This document shows positions 17,124 through 25,537 of a stretch of 64,000 bases of DNA, piece after piece. Position numbers and translations under genes: made by a program. Below the pieces are notes generated by a model. The model was not told the DNA's origin and did no database searches. It saw nothing but the letters and a program-made list of their open reading frames with translations. Source of the DNA: JADJAH01 sp964615795 (lineage in GTDB: Bacteria; Bacteroidota; Ignavibacteria; Tepidaquicellales; Tepidaquicellaceae). The DNA lies in assembly GCA_964615795.1 (NCBI GenBank), contig CAZTQR010000006.1, positions 1-64,000 on the forward strand. The letters run 5' to 3'. The first letter of the stretch is position 1; each line of letters begins with the position of its first letter.

Positions 17124-17564
17124 TCAGTCTTTGTCAGTACTCTTCTTATCCTGCAGGTGAGAAGGATTCCTGCTAACTTTTATCACCACGGAAATTCCCT
17201 CTTTGGTCTGCACCATAACTTCAGACGGCTTGAACTCGCTTTGGATGAAGTCACCCGCAACTCCGTCAATATCGTTGGGATACGCCATTATCTTAATGTC
17301 GTCCGTCATGTTCAGATAATTCCCGGTTATCTGAAATGTGCCGTCAGCATTTATGCTGATCTTTTCAAGCACCACATTACCCAGTGCGCTTGTAGCTGTG
17401 GACACTATTTCTATGGTGCCGCCGCGTACCGGAGTGAGGTCATCTGAGTACAAAGCAACTCCCTTGACCTTGTCTGAGCTTACCGGAATTGCCTGCGCCG
17501 CTGCGGAAAATAACGCCACAATCAAAAGCGCAAACAACTTCAGAAAAGAATTTTTGTGTTTCAT
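17124..17564 (-). CDS. Small exported protein of unknown function
   Basis: A 146-residue protein with a clear Sec signal peptide (KHKNSFLK basic start, hydrophobic 10-22, cleavage after AQA near residue 25). The mature part reads like one beta-sandwich domain of the carboxypeptidase-regulatory/transthyretin type: KGVALYSDDLTPVRGGTIEIVS, then KISINADGTFQITGNYL. The tail is charged (SHLQDKKSTDKD). No cysteines remain after cleavage. It lies 62 bp downstream of the TrmB-type regulator on the same strand and may be cotranscribed with it. I do not recognise a named family. Confidence 0.65.
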   Translation of the reverse strand: MKHKNSFLKLFALLIVALFSAAAQAIPVSSDKVKGVALYSDDLTPVRGGTIEIVSTATSALGNVVLEKISINADGTFQITGNYLNMTDDIKIMAYPNDIDGVAGDFIQSEFKPSEVMVQTKEGISVVIKVSRNPSHLQDKKSTDKD

Positions 17565-17626
17565 GATTCCTCCCTATTTATCCTTTCGGATTTTTCTTCA
17601 TCCCGGATTTGTACGGGATGTTTTGT

Positions 17627-18484
17627 TTATTGAATCTGTGTTTCAAGTTCCTTGAGTGTAACCGACTGGTTCCAATAAAAGTTGAACAGGTCCTTCATCC
17701 TCTCGGCAAAGCTTCTGTTCCTTATTATGATGTCCGCATTGTTGTGTCTTGGCACATTCTTGTCGGGTATGTTTATGAAGACAGTTGATCCGTCAAATAT
17801 TGTCATGTTCGGCAGCTCGCTCTTTGATATTCTGATCTTCTCCCCGTTCTTTTCAAATGCCCTGCAAATCCTGAGAAGGTCCTTCAAAGTCGCATCCTTC
17901 CTTGAATTGTCTTTTATCACCTTGAAGTTGAGGCTCATCTCGTAAACAGATTTCATAACGCCGCCCTTCTTCACAAATGTCCTTGCACTGTCGTCAATTT
18001 CCTCCGAAACATATCCCTCAAGCCTTATCATAAAGAGCACTTCGCTTTTTGCAGACTTCAGCAGACTTATGAACTTTTCCTGCCTGTGCTTGTTGAACCC
18101 GCGGATGAGTTCGATGTTCACTATCCCGCCGTTGCCTTCCGACTTGTCAACTCTCCTCAGTGTCTCAACTTCCTTTATCGCGGACTTCAGGCAATCTATC
18201 TTTTCCTGGCTTTGCTTCTTCAGCTCCCTTTCTATCTTGTCCCCGATGATGGCAGGGTCAATGATGCTGTACTGAAGTATCGTATTCGTTTCAATCTCAT
18301 TGCAGAAACCGCGTTCCACAAAGCTCTTGAGAATGTCGTAAACAGCTGTCCTTCCGATTCCCGCTTTCTTTGCAATCTCGGAAGCGCTTGACGCGGAGCC
18401 CTGAAGCATCGCCAGAAACACCTTTGACTCATACTCCCTGAACCCGACCTGCTGTAAATTTGATATCAGTTCCTTTGACTGCAA
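17627..18484 (-). CDS. TrmB-family transcriptional regulator
   Basis: A 285-residue DNA-binding protein. Residues 1-75 form the TrmB winged helix: LQQVGFREYESKVFLAMLQGSASSASEIAKKAGIGRTAVYDILKSFVERGF. A coiled segment follows (about 85-115), then a phospholipase-D-like regulatory domain (FISLLKSAKSEVLFMIRLEGYV; TIFDGSTVFINIPDKN), as in archaeal TrmB sugar regulators. The start is TTG 18484. The promoter region just upstream holds a perfect -35 box and two palindromes, suggesting autoregulation. TrmB proteins are best known from archaea, but bacterial members exist. The ligand and targets are unknown. Confidence 0.85.
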   Translation of the reverse strand: MQSKELISNLQQVGFREYESKVFLAMLQGSASSASEIAKKAGIGRTAVYDILKSFVERGFCNEIETNTILQYSIIDPAIIGDKIERELKKQSQEKIDCLKSAIKEVETLRRVDKSEGNGGIVNIELIRGFNKHRQEKFISLLKSAKSEVLFMIRLEGYVSEEIDDSARTFVKKGGVMKSVYEMSLNFKVIKDNSRKDATLKDLLRICRAFEKNGEKIRISKSELPNMTIFDGSTVFINIPDKNVPRHNNADIIIRNRSFAERMKDLFNFYWNQSVTLKELETQIQ

Positions 18485-18507
18485 AATTGTTGTCCCTTAG
18501 ACTTAAT

Positions 18508-18539
18508 GCAATATTGCAGTAAATTTACTTTTATGTCAA
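18508..18539 (-). promoter_or_regulatory. trmB-type promoter overlapped by two perfect palindromes
   Basis: On the minus strand a perfect -35 box TTGACA (18539-18534) is followed after 18 bp by AATATT (18515-18510). Two perfect 10-bp palindromes lie within it, one base apart: GTAAATTTAC at 18519-18528 in the spacer and GCAATATTGC at 18508-18517 covering the -10 box. They end 24 bp before the regulator's start codon. This arrangement is what an autorepressor operator would look like. Confidence 0.6.
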
Positions 18540-18636
18540 GAGCTAATTTCGGTACACTGAAAAATTTTTCCTGCCATTTGATTTGACAGCACTCACACCG
18601 CCGTGTGACAGGACAGGGTATGCCGAAAGAAATTCG

Positions 18637-21243
18637 TCACTTTACAACTACATTCACCATCTTGTCCTTGACGGTGATTATCCTGATGATCTGTTTTCCC
18701 AGAATGTGCTTCTTGACCTTCTCATCATCAAGAGCTGCGTCTTCGATCTCTTTTTCCGATGTTCCTGCGTTCATTTCCAGCTTTGACCGCACCTTGCCGT
18801 TGACCTGAAACACTATCGTGACTTTGTCTTCCTTTACAAGCTCCGGATCATATTCCGGCCACGGCACATTTTGAATGCTCGGCTTATTTCCCAATCTGCT
18901 CCACAGCTCTTCGGCAATGTGCGGCGCAAACGGCGAGAGAATCAGGAGAAACTTCTCTATCACTTCCTTTGAGATTCTCTCCTTCTTGTAAAGTTCATTT
19001 ATGAAAATCATCATGTATGAAATTGAAGTGTTGAATTTCATATCACCGTCTTCAATATCATCCGTGACCTTTTTTATGGTCCTGCTCATCAGCTTAAGGA
19101 TGGCTTCGTCGTTGCAGTCATCGGTTATCTTGCTGCTGACAGCGCCGGTTTCCTCGTCAATCACAAGTCTCCAGATCCTTTTCAGGAACCTGTTCAGCCC
19201 TTCGATGCCTTTTGTGCTCCACGGTTTTGTAGCCTCAAGGGGACCCATGAACATCTCAAACAGCCTCATTGAATCCGTGCCGAACTCCTTTATCACATCA
19301 TCAGGGTTGATAACGTTTCCTCTCGATTTCGACATCTTCACACCGTCCTCACCGAGTATCATACCCTGATTGAAAAGCTTGCTGAACGGCTCATCGTAAG
19401 ATACATAGCCAAGGTCATAGAGCACTTTGTACCAGAACCTTGCATAAATGAGGTGCAGTACGGCATGCTCCATCCCTCCGATATAAAGGTCAACGGGCAT
19501 CCAGAATTTTTCGGCTTCCTTACTGCAGAACTCATCCTTGTTGTCCGGGTCAAGAAATCTCAGAAAATACCAGCATGATCCGGCCCACTGCGGCATGGTG
19601 TTGGTTTCACGAATCGCCTTCAGTCCGGTCTCCTCGTCAGAAATATTTACCCACTCTCCTGCATTTGCAAGAGGCGGTTCACCCGAAGCTCCTGATGTGA
19701 ACACCGCTGTCTCGGGAAGAATCAAAGGCAGTTTATCATCGCTGAGCGACTTGATAGTGCCGTCTTCTAGATGAACAATGGGGAAAGGTTCTCCCCAGTA
19801 TCTTTGTCTCGAGAAAAGCCAGTCCCTGAGCTTGAAATTTACCGTTCTCCTGCCCTTGCCGTTTGCTTCGAGCCAGTTGCAGATCGCCTCAATTGCTTCC
19901 GGAGTCCGCATCCCGTCTATGATCCCCGAGTCTATGGAAACACCTTCTCCGGTGAAACATTCTTCGCCGCTTACGGTCCTTCTGCTGAACTCTTTCAGCC
20001 CTTCATCATCAAGTCCTTCAGGAGCAACAACGGGTATTATCCCGAGAGAGTACTTTCTGGCAAATTCATTGTCTCTCTCATCATGTCCCGGCACTCCCAT
20101 GATGGCTCCTGTTCCGTAGGAGGCGAGCACATAGTCAGCTACAAGCACAGGGATCTTGTTTCCGTTCACGGGATTGACCGCATAAGCGCCGGTAAACACA
20201 CCTGTCTTGTCCTTGGTAAGTTCCGCCCGCTCAAGGTCTGACTTTCTTGAAGCATTTTCGACATACTGATTTACTTCTGAAGCTCTTTCTTCCGTGGTAA
20301 CCTTCTTCACCAGCCGGTGTTCAGGTGCAAGAATCAGGTAAGTTGCACCGAATATCGTGTCGGGCCTGGTTGTGAATATTTCTACGTTATCCGACTTTCC
20401 GCCGGCGCCGTCAATTTCAAATACAACAGATGCTCCAGTGCTCTTTCCGATCCAGTTCTTCTGTAGCTCCTTCACATTCGAAGGCCAGTCAAGCTTTTCA
20501 AGCCCGTTAAGAAGCCTCTCAGCATATTTTGTAATTCGGAGGTTCCACTGCCGCATATTCTTTCTTACAACTGTATAGCCCTTCTCAACCTGTTCAGGAA
20601 CTTCTTCATTTGCAAGCACAGTCCCAAGTTCAGGACACCAGTTAACAGGCACGTCCGCAAGATAAGCTAACCGTTTGGAGCTAATGTAATCTCTTCTTTC
20701 TCTCTCGCTGAGTTCCGGCGGCACAGGAAGTTCCTCTATCGGCCTTGCACGCCCGGCCTCGTCATCATAGTATGAGTTAAAGATCTTAACAAAGATCCAT
20801 TGTGTCCATTTGTAAAAATCCTCGTGAGAAGTTGCCACTTCCCTTTTCCAGTCATACGAAAATCCAAGTGATTTCAGTTGTTTCCTGAATCTTGAAATTG
20901 AATTCTCAGTGCTTATCTCCGGATGTATTCCCGTCTTACGGGCATACTGCTCCGCAGGCAGGCCGAACGAGTCCCATCCGATAGGATGCATAACGTTGAA
21001 TCCCTTCATCCGCTTGTATCGCGCAACTATATCTGTGGCAGTGTATCCTTCAGGGTGTCCTACATGCAGGCCGTCACCGCTCGGATACGGAAACATGTCG
21101 AGTACATAATATTTCGGCTTAGACTTATCCAGATCCTTCAGATCAGGTGTCCGGAATGTCTGGTTTTCTTCCCAGTAATCCTGCCACTTTTTTTCTATCT
21201 CGGTAAAATTGTAATTCAAATTCTGTTCCGTTTGGTTAGGCAA
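18637..21243 (-). CDS. leuS: Leucyl-tRNA synthetase
   Basis: Class Ia synthetase charging tRNA-Leu. The HIGH-equivalent motif is PYPSGDGLHVGHPEGYTATD near residue 54. The CP1 editing domain includes IFTTRPDTIFGATYL and LVADYVLASYGTGAIMGVPGHDERD. The KMSKS loop is VKMSKSRGNVINPD. The anticodon domain and C-terminal extension (VTIVFQVNGKVRSKLEM) are complete at 868 aa. The only start upstream of the conserved N-terminus is TTG 21243. It is the only gene on its strand between the regulator and the 366-bp spacer that separates it from yggS. Confidence 0.97.
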   Translation of the reverse strand: MPNQTEQNLNYNFTEIEKKWQDYWEENQTFRTPDLKDLDKSKPKYYVLDMFPYPSGDGLHVGHPEGYTATDIVARYKRMKGFNVMHPIGWDSFGLPAEQYARKTGIHPEISTENSISRFRKQLKSLGFSYDWKREVATSHEDFYKWTQWIFVKIFNSYYDDEAGRARPIEELPVPPELSERERRDYISSKRLAYLADVPVNWCPELGTVLANEEVPEQVEKGYTVVRKNMRQWNLRITKYAERLLNGLEKLDWPSNVKELQKNWIGKSTGASVVFEIDGAGGKSDNVEIFTTRPDTIFGATYLILAPEHRLVKKVTTEERASEVNQYVENASRKSDLERAELTKDKTGVFTGAYAVNPVNGNKIPVLVADYVLASYGTGAIMGVPGHDERDNEFARKYSLGIIPVVAPEGLDDEGLKEFSRRTVSGEECFTGEGVSIDSGIIDGMRTPEAIEAICNWLEANGKGRRTVNFKLRDWLFSRQRYWGEPFPIVHLEDGTIKSLSDDKLPLILPETAVFTSGASGEPPLANAGEWVNISDEETGLKAIRETNTMPQWAGSCWYFLRFLDPDNKDEFCSKEAEKFWMPVDLYIGGMEHAVLHLIYARFWYKVLYDLGYVSYDEPFSKLFNQGMILGEDGVKMSKSRGNVINPDDVIKEFGTDSMRLFEMFMGPLEATKPWSTKGIEGLNRFLKRIWRLVIDEETGAVSSKITDDCNDEAILKLMSRTIKKVTDDIEDGDMKFNTSISYMMIFINELYKKERISKEVIEKFLLILSPFAPHIAEELWSRLGNKPSIQNVPWPEYDPELVKEDKVTIVFQVNGKVRSKLEMNAGTSEKEIEDAALDDEKVKKHILGKQIIRIITVKDKMVNVVVK

Positions 21244-21572
21244 ATCCGATTAATTAGATAAATAAACGCCGGTCCCTTTTGAAGCAAATGAGCGAATCAG
21301 GACCCTGCGTAATAGTAATGCTTTCAAGTGCAGAGAAGATCTGCAGGTTGGAATTGCCGCGAATGTTTTCTATGCAAAAATAAGTCAAATAAATTTCAGA
21401 TTCAGATTCAATTGCGTGCATTACGCCTGTGAAGTTCCGGACACTTTGTGTTCTTGAGAGCTCAGAATTACGACGGAGGCATGATTCGGACATGAGAGCG
21501 ACTAGGCGGCATCTTATTCATGAAGGCCGTAAATGAAGCAACTTCGCACCGGCATCTAAAGTGTTTTGTAAA
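21244..21572. other. Intergenic spacer between leuS and yggS
   Basis: This is the non-promoter part of the 366-bp divergent spacer. I see no credible gene: the longest frame inside (79 codons, minus strand, 21254-21493) has no recognisable protein pattern or ribosome-binding site. There is no T-box or other known leader motif before leuS. Confidence 0.5.
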
Positions 21573-21601
21573 TTGATATTACTAGCCTTTAAAATTATAT
21601 T
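21573..21601 (+). promoter_or_regulatory. Sigma-70-like promoter of yggS-divIVA-PNP run
   Basis: TTGATA (21573-21578), a 17-bp spacer, then TATATT (21596-21601): five of six consensus bases in each box. The predicted transcription start (about 21608) is within a few bases of the yggS ATG at 21610, so the transcript may be leaderless or nearly so. Confidence 0.6.
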
Positions 21602-21609
21602 GAACTTAT

Positions 21610-22311
21610 ATGATAGAAAACTTATCCAAAAATTACGAATCTGTCCGGGAGAGTATTGCAGTAGCCTGCCAGAAATGCGCCCGGAACCCACATGAAATTA
21701 CAATAGTAGCAATAAGCAAGACATTCCCGTTTTCCTCCGTAATAGACCTTAACCGGCTCGGGCATGTTGATTTCGGCGAAAACAAGGTGAAAGAACTCAG
21801 GGACAAGTATTACAACATTTCCTTTCAGTATTCCGGCAAGATGAACTGGCACTTTGTCGGACATCTCCAAACCAACAAAGTAAAGGACATTGTTGCATTC
21901 ATCCACCTCATTCATTCGGTTGACAGCTTCAACCTTGCCGAGGAAATCGAAAGGTGCGCAAAAAAAATCAACAAGAAAATAGACGTGCTCGTACAGGTAA
22001 ACTCAAGCAGGGAGCCGCAGAAATACGGAGTGGAGCCTGAAAACGCCGAGAATCTGTGCAAACAGATATCTCTTCTTGAGAACGTGAATGTAAAAGGCCT
22101 GATGACTATGGCCAAGCTTACTGATGACCGGGAAGAGATCCGGAAGAACTTCAGGGAAACCAGGCAGATCTATGAATCGCTTTCAAAGGAACTCCCCGAT
22201 CTCAAATACCTGTCCATGGGAATGACGCAGGATTTTGATATTGCTATAGAGGAAGGGGCAAATATGCTGAGGATCGGCACCGCAATATTCGGCGAACGAA
22301 ACGCAGTCTGA
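21610..22311 (+). CDS. YggS/PROSC-family PLP homeostasis protein
   Basis: Pyridoxal-phosphate-binding protein that buffers PLP and keeps B6 vitamers balanced; it has no known catalytic turnover. The single alanine-racemase-like barrel shows the PLP lysine in ITIVAISKTFP near residue 37, then GENKVKEL, WHFVGHLQTNKVKDI, the SVDS strand, GLMTMA, and the phosphate-binding LSMGMTQDFDIAIEEGANMLRIGTAIFG. At 233 aa it is complete. It is followed 25 bp later by a divIVA gene, an association also seen in Gram-positive ylm clusters. Confidence 0.93.
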   Translation: MIENLSKNYESVRESIAVACQKCARNPHEITIVAISKTFPFSSVIDLNRLGHVDFGENKVKELRDKYYNISFQYSGKMNWHFVGHLQTNKVKDIVAFIHLIHSVDSFNLAEEIERCAKKINKKIDVLVQVNSSREPQKYGVEPENAENLCKQISLLENVNVKGLMTMAKLTDDREEIRKNFRETRQIYESLSKELPDLKYLSMGMTQDFDIAIEEGANMLRIGTAIFGERNAV

Positions 22312-22336
22312 ACTTCATCAATCAAAACAACGGCAG

Positions 22337-22915
22337 ATGAACAACATCTCTTCAAAGGAAATCAAGAAGAACGATTTCAAAAAGACCTTCAGGGGTTATG
22401 ACCCGTACGAAGTTGATGCATTCCTTGAGGCATTGAGCCTGAGGTTTGAAAGACTTCTTGAAGAAAACTCGGGACTCGGATCAAGGATCAGCACTCTTAC
22501 AACAGACATTGAAGTTTATAAAGAGAATGAGGCGACGTTGCAGAGGGCTATCGTCAAGATGCAGGATCTTGCAGAAGAGATGATCCAGTCGGCTAAGAAG
22601 AAAGCCGAACTGATAATACGTGAAGCGGAAGTCAATGCGCAGAAGCTTGCGCAGGACACTGAGAAGGAGATCCTTACCAGAAAGAACGAACTCGAAGAGC
22701 TGAAGCTGAGGAACGACAAGCTTGTTGAAGATGTGAAGCTGTTCTTCATGGAAAAGCTCAATGAGATGGACGAGTTTGTGAAGGCGAGGAATGTTTACAA
22801 GATGGAGCTTTCCCGTCTCAAGAGTGACTATGAGGAGGAAGAACATACTCAGGATGAAGAGCAATCCCTGAGAAAGATCTCTATCAACACTTCCGGCACC
22901 GGCTTTTCAGAGTAG
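22337..22915 (+). CDS. DivIVA-domain coiled-coil protein
   Basis: A 192-residue protein with an N-terminal DivIVA membrane-targeting domain (IKKNDFKKTFRGYDPYEVDAFLEALSLRFERLLEEN) followed by a long coiled coil from about 45 to 165, rich in E/K/L heptads. The FxxxxxGYDxxEVDxFL pattern is diagnostic. DivIVA proteins sense curved membranes and place division or envelope machinery; in this branch of bacteria their partners are poorly known. It sits between yggS and the first PNP gene, 5 bp from the latter. Confidence 0.9.
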   Translation: MNNISSKEIKKNDFKKTFRGYDPYEVDAFLEALSLRFERLLEENSGLGSRISTLTTDIEVYKENEATLQRAIVKMQDLAEEMIQSAKKKAELIIREAEVNAQKLAQDTEKEILTRKNELEELKLRNDKLVEDVKLFFMEKLNEMDEFVKARNVYKMELSRLKSDYEEEEHTQDEEQSLRKISINTSGTGFSE

Positions 22916-22920
22916 GTTTA

Positions 22921-23727
22921 TTGCCGATGCAGAGAAAGTATCTCGAGGCCGTTGAATATCTCACCCTCCGGAATCCCGGCAAAAGAGACATAGGAATCAT
23001 CCTCGGAACCGGCCTTGGCGGGCTTGTTAGAGACATCTCCGTAACTGACACCATAGATTATTCCCACATTCCAAACTTTCCGGTTTCAACCGTAGAGTCT
23101 CACAAAGGCAAGCTGATCTTCGGAGAGCTTTCCGGAAAGAAGATTGTGGCGATGCAGGGAAGGTTCCACTACTATGAGGGATATTCAATGCAGCAGGTGA
23201 CATTCCCCATACATATAATGAAAGCGCTTGGCATAAAGTACCTCATTGCATCCAATGCATGCGGCGCACTAAATCCGCAGTTCAGGAAGACCGACCTTAT
23301 GATCATGACTTCCCACATAAACCTGCTCTATGACACCCCGCTGAAAAAATCCCGCCCGGATTTTTCAGACGGCAGGAGGTTCTACTCCCGTAAGCTCATC
23401 CGGCTTGCAGAGCAGACTGCAAAGGAATGCCGAATCGGAATTCAGAAGGGCTGTTACGCTCCCGTGCAAGGGCCGAACCTCGAAACGGCCGCCGAATACA
23501 AAATGGTGCGAAGGATGGGAGGCGACACTGTGGGAATGTCAACCATACCCGAAGTTCTGGTAGCCAACAGCCTGGGCATAGAATGCCTCGGGCTTTCGAT
23601 AATTACAGATGAAGGCTTTCCTGATACACTCAAAATTGCAGAGCTCAAAGACATTCTTGAGGCTGCATCTGTTGCGGAACCTAAGCTGACAATGCTCATC
23701 AGAAACCTGGTTAGCAAACTTGACTAA
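22921..23727 (+). CDS. Purine nucleoside phosphorylase (trimeric PNP/MTAP family)
   Basis: Phosphorolyses purine nucleosides to base and (deoxy)ribose 1-phosphate. The family hallmarks are intact: the phosphate loop ILGTGLGGL at 27-35, GRFHYYEGYS at 80-89 (R81, H83), SNACGALNPQF at 111-121, and GPNLETAAEYKM with the catalytic glutamate E188; M206 in VGMST contacts the base. The position that is Asn243 in mammalian PNP is Asp (ITDEG, D230), a change that in related enzymes widens acceptance of 6-amino purines. The start is TTG 22921 or ATG 22927. A divergent paralogue follows directly. Confidence 0.9.
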   Translation: MPMQRKYLEAVEYLTLRNPGKRDIGIILGTGLGGLVRDISVTDTIDYSHIPNFPVSTVESHKGKLIFGELSGKKIVAMQGRFHYYEGYSMQQVTFPIHIMKALGIKYLIASNACGALNPQFRKTDLMIMTSHINLLYDTPLKKSRPDFSDGRRFYSRKLIRLAEQTAKECRIGIQKGCYAPVQGPNLETAAEYKMVRRMGGDTVGMSTIPEVLVANSLGIECLGLSIITDEGFPDTLKIAELKDILEAASVAEPKLTMLIRNLVSKLD

Positions 23728-23748
23728 AGACAATCAAACACAACTGGC

Positions 23749-24588
23749 ATGATAGACTTTCTTTCAAAGATAAAAGGATCGGCAAGCGTGATAAGATCTT
23801 CTTATCCCGCAGGTTTCAGTCCAACCATTGCAGTTATCAGGGATCTGGGGCTTCATTCCGCAGGAAGCGCAAAGATCATGGGCGAGCTGAAATACTCCGA
23901 CATACCGCACTTCGAGATAACGCGCGGCAGCAAGACGGGATGTGTTCAGTTCTGCCGGATGGCAAAGAAGGATGTCCTGATCTATAACGGAAGATTTCAC
24001 TTCTACGACGGGATCAGCATGAGGAGCATTGCTCACAAGATCTATGTGCTGAAGATGCTCGGGGTGAAGAGGATCATCTCAATTGACGAGACCGGCCATC
24101 TCAATCCAAGATTCAACTGCGGAGAGCTTGCGCTGATCTATGACCACATCAATCTGACAGGCGACAATCCTCTGATAGGCAAGAACGAAGACTCGCTCGG
24201 CGTTAGATTCCCTGACATGAGCAATGCTTATGACAAGAAGATGTTCAGCGCCATCAGAGCGGTGCTTACGGAGGCGAAGGTAAGGGTGAATGAATCTGTT
24301 TATCTTGGCATAACGGGCCCGAACAGCGAAACTGATGCCGAGGCAAGATTCTACAGGGATGCAGGAAGCGACGTGCTCGGATACTCGATGGTGCCGGAAA
24401 ACATAACGGCGGTTCATGCAGGAATAAAGTTTGCGGGAATAGGATTGATAACACGGGAACTTGTTGCGGACAGGATGATGGAGGATACGAGGTCAGACAA
24501 GGAGCTTGAGGCGCACAGGGCCGCCGGCCACAGAAAAGCATCACAGTTGTTGTCGGGACTTTTGGAAGGAATTATTAAGGCAGTTTGA
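23749..24588 (+). CDS. Divergent PNP paralogue, probably altered or non-catalytic
   Basis: A 279-residue protein whose whole length aligns with the preceding PNP (GRFHFYDGIS, HLNPRFNCGELALIYDHINL, GITGPNSETDAEARFYRDAG), so the pair arose by tandem duplication or acquired homology. R82/H84 and the glutamate E194 remain. The glycine-rich phosphate loop is lost (AVIRDLGLHSAG), SNACG became SIDETG, the base-contacting Met became Tyr (LGYSM, Y212), and the purine-binding Asn/Asp became Arg (LITREL, R236). It could be a phosphorylase for another nucleoside, or a regulatory subunit of its neighbour. Confidence 0.78.
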   Translation: MIDFLSKIKGSASVIRSSYPAGFSPTIAVIRDLGLHSAGSAKIMGELKYSDIPHFEITRGSKTGCVQFCRMAKKDVLIYNGRFHFYDGISMRSIAHKIYVLKMLGVKRIISIDETGHLNPRFNCGELALIYDHINLTGDNPLIGKNEDSLGVRFPDMSNAYDKKMFSAIRAVLTEAKVRVNESVYLGITGPNSETDAEARFYRDAGSDVLGYSMVPENITAVHAGIKFAGIGLITRELVADRMMEDTRSDKELEAHRAAGHRKASQLLSGLLEGIIKAV

Positions 24589-24640
24589 CTATTTTTCACG
24601 CTCAAAAATTACATTCGTCATGAGGCTGGCAGTAGCAAAG

Positions 24641-25489
24641 ATGTATAAGTTGTTCATCGGGGGAAAGTTCACGAGGACAGAATCGGAAAGGTATTCCAAG
24701 GTATCCTCACCGCTGACCGGCAAGACTATCTGCAACATTTCAAGGGCATCGAGAAAGGATGTAAGGAACTCGGCAGTCGCCGCAAGGACGGGATTCAGTG
24801 ACTGGAGCTCGAAGAGCGGCTATGAGCGTTCGCAGATACTTTACAGAATGGCGGAAATGCTTGAGGAAAGAACGGAACAGTTTGCACACAGCGTACAGAT
24901 TTCCACCGGAAACAGCGCGGCAAAGAGCTCCGGGGAAGTTAAGGAAAGCATAGACAGAATAATATTTTTCGCCGGCCTTGCAGACAAGTGGCAGCAGTTG
25001 ACGGGAACCGTGAATCCCGTACAGCAAGGATATTTCAACTTTTCCATTTCGGAGCCGACAGGAATTGTCGGAATTGTACTGCCCGAAGCGCCGGCCCTCC
25101 TGCCTTCAGTATCGAGGATATGCAATTCCTTGGTGACCGGAAACTCATGCATTGTCATTGCATCCGAAAGATACCCGCTTCCTGTTCTTACTCTGGCGGA
25201 AGTGATTGCCACAAGCGATTTTCCATCAGGCGTGATCAACATTCTCACAGGAAAGAAAAGTGAACTGATTCCGCATCTTGCAGGACATTTTGACGTAAAT
25301 GCAATCGACTATTGTGATGATGATCCGAACATGAAGAAAGAGGTTCAGATGCTATGTGCAAACAATGTAAAGAGATTTCATTCAACTGCCAAAGGCATCA
25401 ACTGGTCAAACACCGGCTCAAATGAGAATCTGCAGGAGCCGGAACGCTTCACTGAAATCAAGACTGTGTGGCATACAATGGGACTGTGA
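24641..25489 (+). CDS. Truncated aldehyde-dehydrogenase-family protein without the catalytic domain
   Basis: A 282-residue protein equal to the NAD-binding half of an ALDH. The N-terminus YKLFIGGKFTRTESERY, the SPLTGKTICNISRASRKDVRNSA stretch, EPTGIVGIVLPEAP and FPSGVINILTG follow ALDH order. The usual lysine in VVLKPAE is gone (IVIASERYP), and the protein stops before the region that would hold the catalytic Cys and Glu. The C-terminus EIKTVWHTMGL is a tail I associate with short ALDH-like proteins found beside nucleoside/deoxyribose catabolic genes in other phyla. The start could be ATG 24641 or ATG 24620. It is probably a pseudoenzyme rather than a broken gene: the frame is clean. Confidence 0.75.
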   Translation: MYKLFIGGKFTRTESERYSKVSSPLTGKTICNISRASRKDVRNSAVAARTGFSDWSSKSGYERSQILYRMAEMLEERTEQFAHSVQISTGNSAAKSSGEVKESIDRIIFFAGLADKWQQLTGTVNPVQQGYFNFSISEPTGIVGIVLPEAPALLPSVSRICNSLVTGNSCIVIASERYPLPVLTLAEVIATSDFPSGVINILTGKKSELIPHLAGHFDVNAIDYCDDDPNMKKEVQMLCANNVKRFHSTAKGINWSNTGSNENLQEPERFTEIKTVWHTMGL

Positions 25490-25537
25490 TTCCCGGAATG
25501 TGCTGAATCGAATATGATAAGTAATTTCCGTTAACGA

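Noticed and set aside
21254..21493. 79-codon open frame in the leuS/yggS spacer
   Set aside because: Intergenic, but no ribosome-binding site, no signal peptide and no protein-like pattern; the spacer is better explained as promoter region.
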